Origin: Brooklawnia sp049651565
GTDB lineage: Bacteria; Actinomycetota; Actinomycetes; Propionibacteriales; Propionibacteriaceae
Direction of reading: 5' to 3'
DNA length: 8,959 nt
NCBI RefSeq assembly: GCF_049651565.1
Contig: NZ_JBASCI010000023.1
Location: 1-8,959, forward strand
Part shown: positions 6,616-8,959 of the stretch, in pieces
Numbering within the stretch: the stretch's first letter is position 1
How the letters are laid out: every line of letters begins with the position of its first letter
Program-made: the position numbers and the translations under genes
The notes under the pieces: model-generated
Database searches by the model: none
What the model was told of the DNA's origin: nothing
Seen by the model: the letters and a program-made list of their open reading frames with translations, nothing else

Positions 6616-7797
6616 TCAGACCAGCCGGGCGCTCAGCACCCCATCGATCGCGTAGATCTGCTCGCGCAACTCCTCGGGCACCTCGCCGGCGACGTCGAAC
6701 ATCGTCCATGCGAGGTCGCCGCGGGACTTGTTGAGCAGGTTCGCGATATTGAGTCCGGCGTCGCCGACCAGGGACGACATCTCGGCGACCATGTTCGGGA
6801 CGTTGCGGTTGGCCACCACGATCCGCCGGGTGCCCTCGGTGCGGGCCAGGTTGGCCTCGGGGAAGTTGACCGAGTTGTAGATGTTGCCGTTCTCGAGGAA
6901 GTCGCGCAGCGCCTCGGCGGCCATCACCGCGCAGTTCGCCTCCGCCTCGATGGTGGACGCGCCCAGGTGCGGCAGCGCGGTCACCTTCGGGTGGCCGTGC
7001 AGGGCGGGGCTGGGGAAGTCGCAGACGTAGCCGCGGATCTCGCCGTCCTCGAGCGCGGTGAGCACGGCGTCCTCGTCGACGATGCCGGCGCGGGCGAAGT
7101 TGAGCAGCACCGCCCGCTTCTTCATCAGCGCGATGCGTTCGGCGCTCACCATGCCGCGGGTTGAGTCGAGCAGCGGCACGTGCACGGTGACCATGTCGGA
7201 CTTGCTGAAGACGTCCTCGATGGTGGACGCGCGGTCGACCTGGCTGGACAACTGCCAGGCGTGCCGGATGCTGATCGCCGGGTCGTAGCCGAGCACCTTC
7301 ATGCCCAGGGCGTGGGCGGCGTTGGCCACCTCGACGCCGATCGCGCCCAGCCCGATGACGCCCAGGGTGCGGCCGGGCAGTTCGAAACCGACGAACTGCT
7401 TCTTGCCGGACTCCACCGCATCGGCCATCCGGTCGTGGTCGGCGTCCAGGTTCTGCTCGAAATGCAGTGCGGGCACGATGTTGCGGGCGGCCAGCAGCAT
7501 GCCCGCCAGCACGAGTTCCTTGACCGCGTTGGCATTGGCGCCGGGGGTGAAGAAGACCGGGATACCGCGCTCGCTGAGCGCGCTGACCGGGATGTTGTTG
7601 GTGCCGGCGCCAGCCCGGGCGACCGCCTGCACGGTGTCCGGGATATGCATCTTGTGCAGGTCGGCCGACCGCACCAGCCATGCGTCGGCGTCCTCGACGT
7701 CGCTGCCGACCTCGTACTCGTCCTTGGGAAAGCGGTTCAGCCCGTGGGAGCTGATGGCGTTGAGGGTTCTGACTCGGTACATGCTGCTTTGGCGCAT
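6616..7797 (-). CDS. serA: D-3-phosphoglycerate dehydrogenase, short form with ACT domain
   Basis: SerA oxidises 3-phosphoglycerate to 3-phosphohydroxypyruvate with NAD+, the first step of serine synthesis in the cytoplasm. The 393-residue protein has the D-2-hydroxyacid dehydrogenase fold: substrate-domain motif RAGAGTNNIPV (61-71), nucleotide loop GLGAIG (149-154) followed by YDP (Asp172), catalytic Arg236 in NFARAGIVDEDA and His277 in ALPHLGAST. An ACT domain (~325-393, AEMSSLVGDAGLNIANL) suggests feedback control, typically by serine. The acid residue usually found as Glu in DVFxxEP is not evident: the segment reads YVCDFPSPALHG (257-268). It is much shorter than the ~530-residue mycobacterial SerA. 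The listed ATG overlaps the serC stop (TGATG, sharing 7797), implying translational coupling. However, relatives I recall begin near MYRVRTLN, so Met6 (7782) may be the real start. Neither has a strong Shine-Dalgarno site. Confidence 0.95.
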   Translation of the reverse strand: MRQSSMYRVRTLNAISSHGLNRFPKDEYEVGSDVEDADAWLVRSADLHKMHIPDTVQAVARAGAGTNNIPVSALSERGIPVFFTPGANANAVKELVLAGMLLAARNIVPALHFEQNLDADHDRMADAVESGKKQFVGFELPGRTLGVIGLGAIGVEVANAAHALGMKVLGYDPAISIRHAWQLSSQVDRASTIEDVFSKSDMVTVHVPLLDSTRGMVSAERIALMKKRAVLLNFARAGIVDEDAVLTALEDGEIRGYVCDFPSPALHGHPKVTALPHLGASTIEAEANCAVMAAEALRDFLENGNIYNSVNFPEANLARTEGTRRIVVANRNVPNMVAEMSSLVGDAGLNIANLLNKSRGDLAWTMFDVAGEVPEELREQIYAIDGVLSARLV

Positions 7798-8876
7798 CAG
7801 GCGTGGACGCGCTCGAACTCCTTCATGAACTCGATCAGGGCCTGGACGCCCTCGATGGGCATCGCATTATAGATCGACGCGCGCATTCCGCCCACCGAAC
7901 GATGACCGCCCAGGTTGGTCAGGCCGGCGGCCGCGGCATCAGCCACGAACTTCTTGTTGAGGTCGGGGTTCACCATCAGGAAGGGCACGTTCATCCAGCT
8001 CCGGGACGCCGGCTCGACCGGGTTGGAGTAGAACGACGAGGCGTCGATGAAGCCGTAGAGCAGGTCGGCCTTGGCCCGGTTGCGTTCGGCCATGCCGGCC
8101 AGCCCGCCGTTGCGATTCACCCAGGCGAGGATCTTGCCGAGCAGGTAGATCGAGAAGGTGGGCGGGGTGTTCAGCATCGAGTCGTTGTCGGCCTGGGTGC
8201 GGTAGTGCCAGATCGACGGGGTGCTGGGACGGGCGCGGTCGAGCAGGTCGTCGCGGACGATGACGACGGCCATGCCTGCAGGGCCCATGTTCTTCTGGGT
8301 GCCGGCGTAGATGACGCCGAACTTCGACACGTCGATGGGACGCGACAGGATGGTGGAGCTCATGTCGGCGACCAGCGGCACCTGGCCGGTGCTGGGGACG
8401 TAACCGAACTCGACACCGCCGATGGTCTCGTTGGGGGTGTAGTGCAGGTACCGGGCGTCCGGGTTGACGGAGAAGCTGCCCTCGTCGGGGACGCGGGTGT
8501 ACCGGGAGGGCTTCTCGTCGGCGACCACGTTGGCCATCAGGCCCATCCGGCCGGCTTCCTTCAGCGCCTTGGTGCCCCACTGGCCGGTCAGCATGAAGTC
8601 GACCGGGTCGCCAGCGGATGCGAGGTTGAACGGCACGGCGGCGAACTGACCCATGGCGCCGCCCTGCAGGAAGAGCACCTTGTAGGAGTGTGGGATCCTC
8701 ATGACCTCGCGCAGCGACTGCTCGGTCTCGGCGGCGCAGGCCTTGAAGTCGGCGCCGCGGTGCGACACTTCCATCACCGACATGCCGCCCTTCCAGTCGG
8801 GCAGCTCGGATTGTGCCTCCTCGATCACCTCGAGCGGCATCATTGCGGGACCAGCTGAGAAGTTGTATACGCGCAC
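7797..8876 (-). CDS. serC: Phosphoserine aminotransferase
   Basis: SerC is a PLP-dependent class V aminotransferase that converts 3-phosphohydroxypyruvate and glutamate to O-phosphoserine and 2-oxoglutarate, the step after SerA; it can also serve pyridoxine synthesis. With the GTG at 8876 the protein has 359 residues, close to the ~360 of the E. coli enzyme. Visible motifs are VYNFSAGPAMMP (3-14), SVMEVSHRG (33-41, His39-Arg40 for the substrate phosphate), LQGGAMGQF (70-78), VADMSS with Asp171 for the PLP ring nitrogen, AGTQKNMGPAG with Schiff-base Lys195, LNTPPTF (235-241) and GGHRSVGGMRASIYNA (323-338). An upstream ATG at 8951 would add 25 non-conserved Pro/Gly/Ala/Arg-rich residues, so the GTG is preferred. 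It resembles the E. coli/Bacillus type rather than the divergent mycobacterial SerC. It overlaps serA by one base; serB is not in the window. Confidence 0.96.
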   Translation of the reverse strand: MRVYNFSAGPAMMPLEVIEEAQSELPDWKGGMSVMEVSHRGADFKACAAETEQSLREVMRIPHSYKVLFLQGGAMGQFAAVPFNLASAGDPVDFMLTGQWGTKALKEAGRMGLMANVVADEKPSRYTRVPDEGSFSVNPDARYLHYTPNETIGGVEFGYVPSTGQVPLVADMSSTILSRPIDVSKFGVIYAGTQKNMGPAGMAVVIVRDDLLDRARPSTPSIWHYRTQADNDSMLNTPPTFSIYLLGKILAWVNRNGGLAGMAERNRAKADLLYGFIDASSFYSNPVEPASRSWMNVPFLMVNPDLNKKFVADAAAAGLTNLGGHRSVGGMRASIYNAMPIEGVQALIEFMKEFERVHA

Positions 8877-8883
8877 GACCCTG

Positions 8884-8889
8884 ATTGTC
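8884..8889 (-). promoter_or_regulatory. Weak candidate -10 element upstream of serC
   Basis: The minus strand reads GACAAT, then 7 bases (CAGGGTC), then the preferred serC GTG at 8876. It matches TATAAT at four of six positions but lacks the first T. The spacing equals that at pta and at the 848-residue gene, which is the main reason to list it. An AGGG 2 bases before the GTG is too close to act as a normal ribosome-binding site. The rest of the region to the window edge (8890-8959) shows no gene; it holds only a short dyad at 8940-8952. Confidence 0.3.
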
Positions 8890-8959
8890 GCACCCGGGCG
8901 GGGCGGCGGCTCGCCGCGTCCAGCAGGCGCGCAAGCCTGGGTGGGGCCCACCGCGGCCT

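Noticed and set aside
6055..7164. 369-codon + strand frame spanning the start of the 848-residue gene and the serA end
   Set aside because: It crosses two supported genes and their promoter gap on the opposite strand and has no recognisable family.
7803..8858. 351-codon + strand frame across serC
   Set aside because: It is antisense to serC, which has all PLP and substrate motifs, and no motif appears in this frame.
8877..8951. N-terminal extension of SerC from an ATG at 8951
   Set aside because: The 25 added residues are Pro/Gly/Ala/Arg-rich and unlike the family. The GTG at 8876 gives the expected length and start.

Overview
The window is G+C-rich DNA with strong third-position G/C use, tightly packed genes and frequent GTG starts. 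It suggests a high-G+C actinobacterium. Enzyme types and gene order would fit a Propionibacteriales-like lineage, but that placement is only a guess. No rRNA, tRNA, CRISPR array, insertion sequence or prophage gene is visible, and there is no gene-free stretch longer than about 85 bases.

Layout: a small C-terminal fragment of a predicted membrane protein lies on the + strand at the left edge (to 317). The other five genes all lie on the - strand. Read in their direction of transcription, from high to low coordinates, they are serC (phosphoserine aminotransferase, 8876-7797), serA (D-3-phosphoglycerate dehydrogenase, 7797-6616), an unusual 848-residue multidomain protein (6585-4039), pta (phosphate acetyltransferase, long form, 3974-1914) and malQ (4-alpha-glucanotransferase, 1834-335). 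malQ converges on the + strand fragment with 17 bases between the stop codons.

How the genes fit together: serC and serA overlap in a TGATG junction and carry out the first two steps from 3-phosphoglycerate towards serine. pta interconverts acetyl-CoA and acetyl phosphate, and malQ remodels malto-oligosaccharides or glycogen-derived glucans. These are central-carbon functions around the 3-phosphoglycerate/PEP/acetyl-CoA node, but there is no evidence that they form one pathway.

The most interesting gene is the 848-residue protein. It has a KaiC/RecA-like N-terminal region with an eroded Walker A loop, then a well-preserved PEP-synthase/PPDK-type ATP-grasp (nucleotide-binding) domain. Its C-terminal region carries a distinctive GRWG...SHGSHFF signature in place of the phosphohistidine swivel and PEP/pyruvate barrel domains that a normal dikinase needs. 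Its function is not known to me.

A second theme is gene expression. pta and the 848-residue gene each have a TANNNT -10-like hexamer exactly 7 bases before the start codon and no convincing Shine-Dalgarno site. serC has a weaker GACAAT at the same spacing. This geometry points to leaderless transcripts. malQ instead has a perfect AGGAGG about 41 bases upstream, which could serve a 10-codon leader ORF that ends one base before the malQ ATG.
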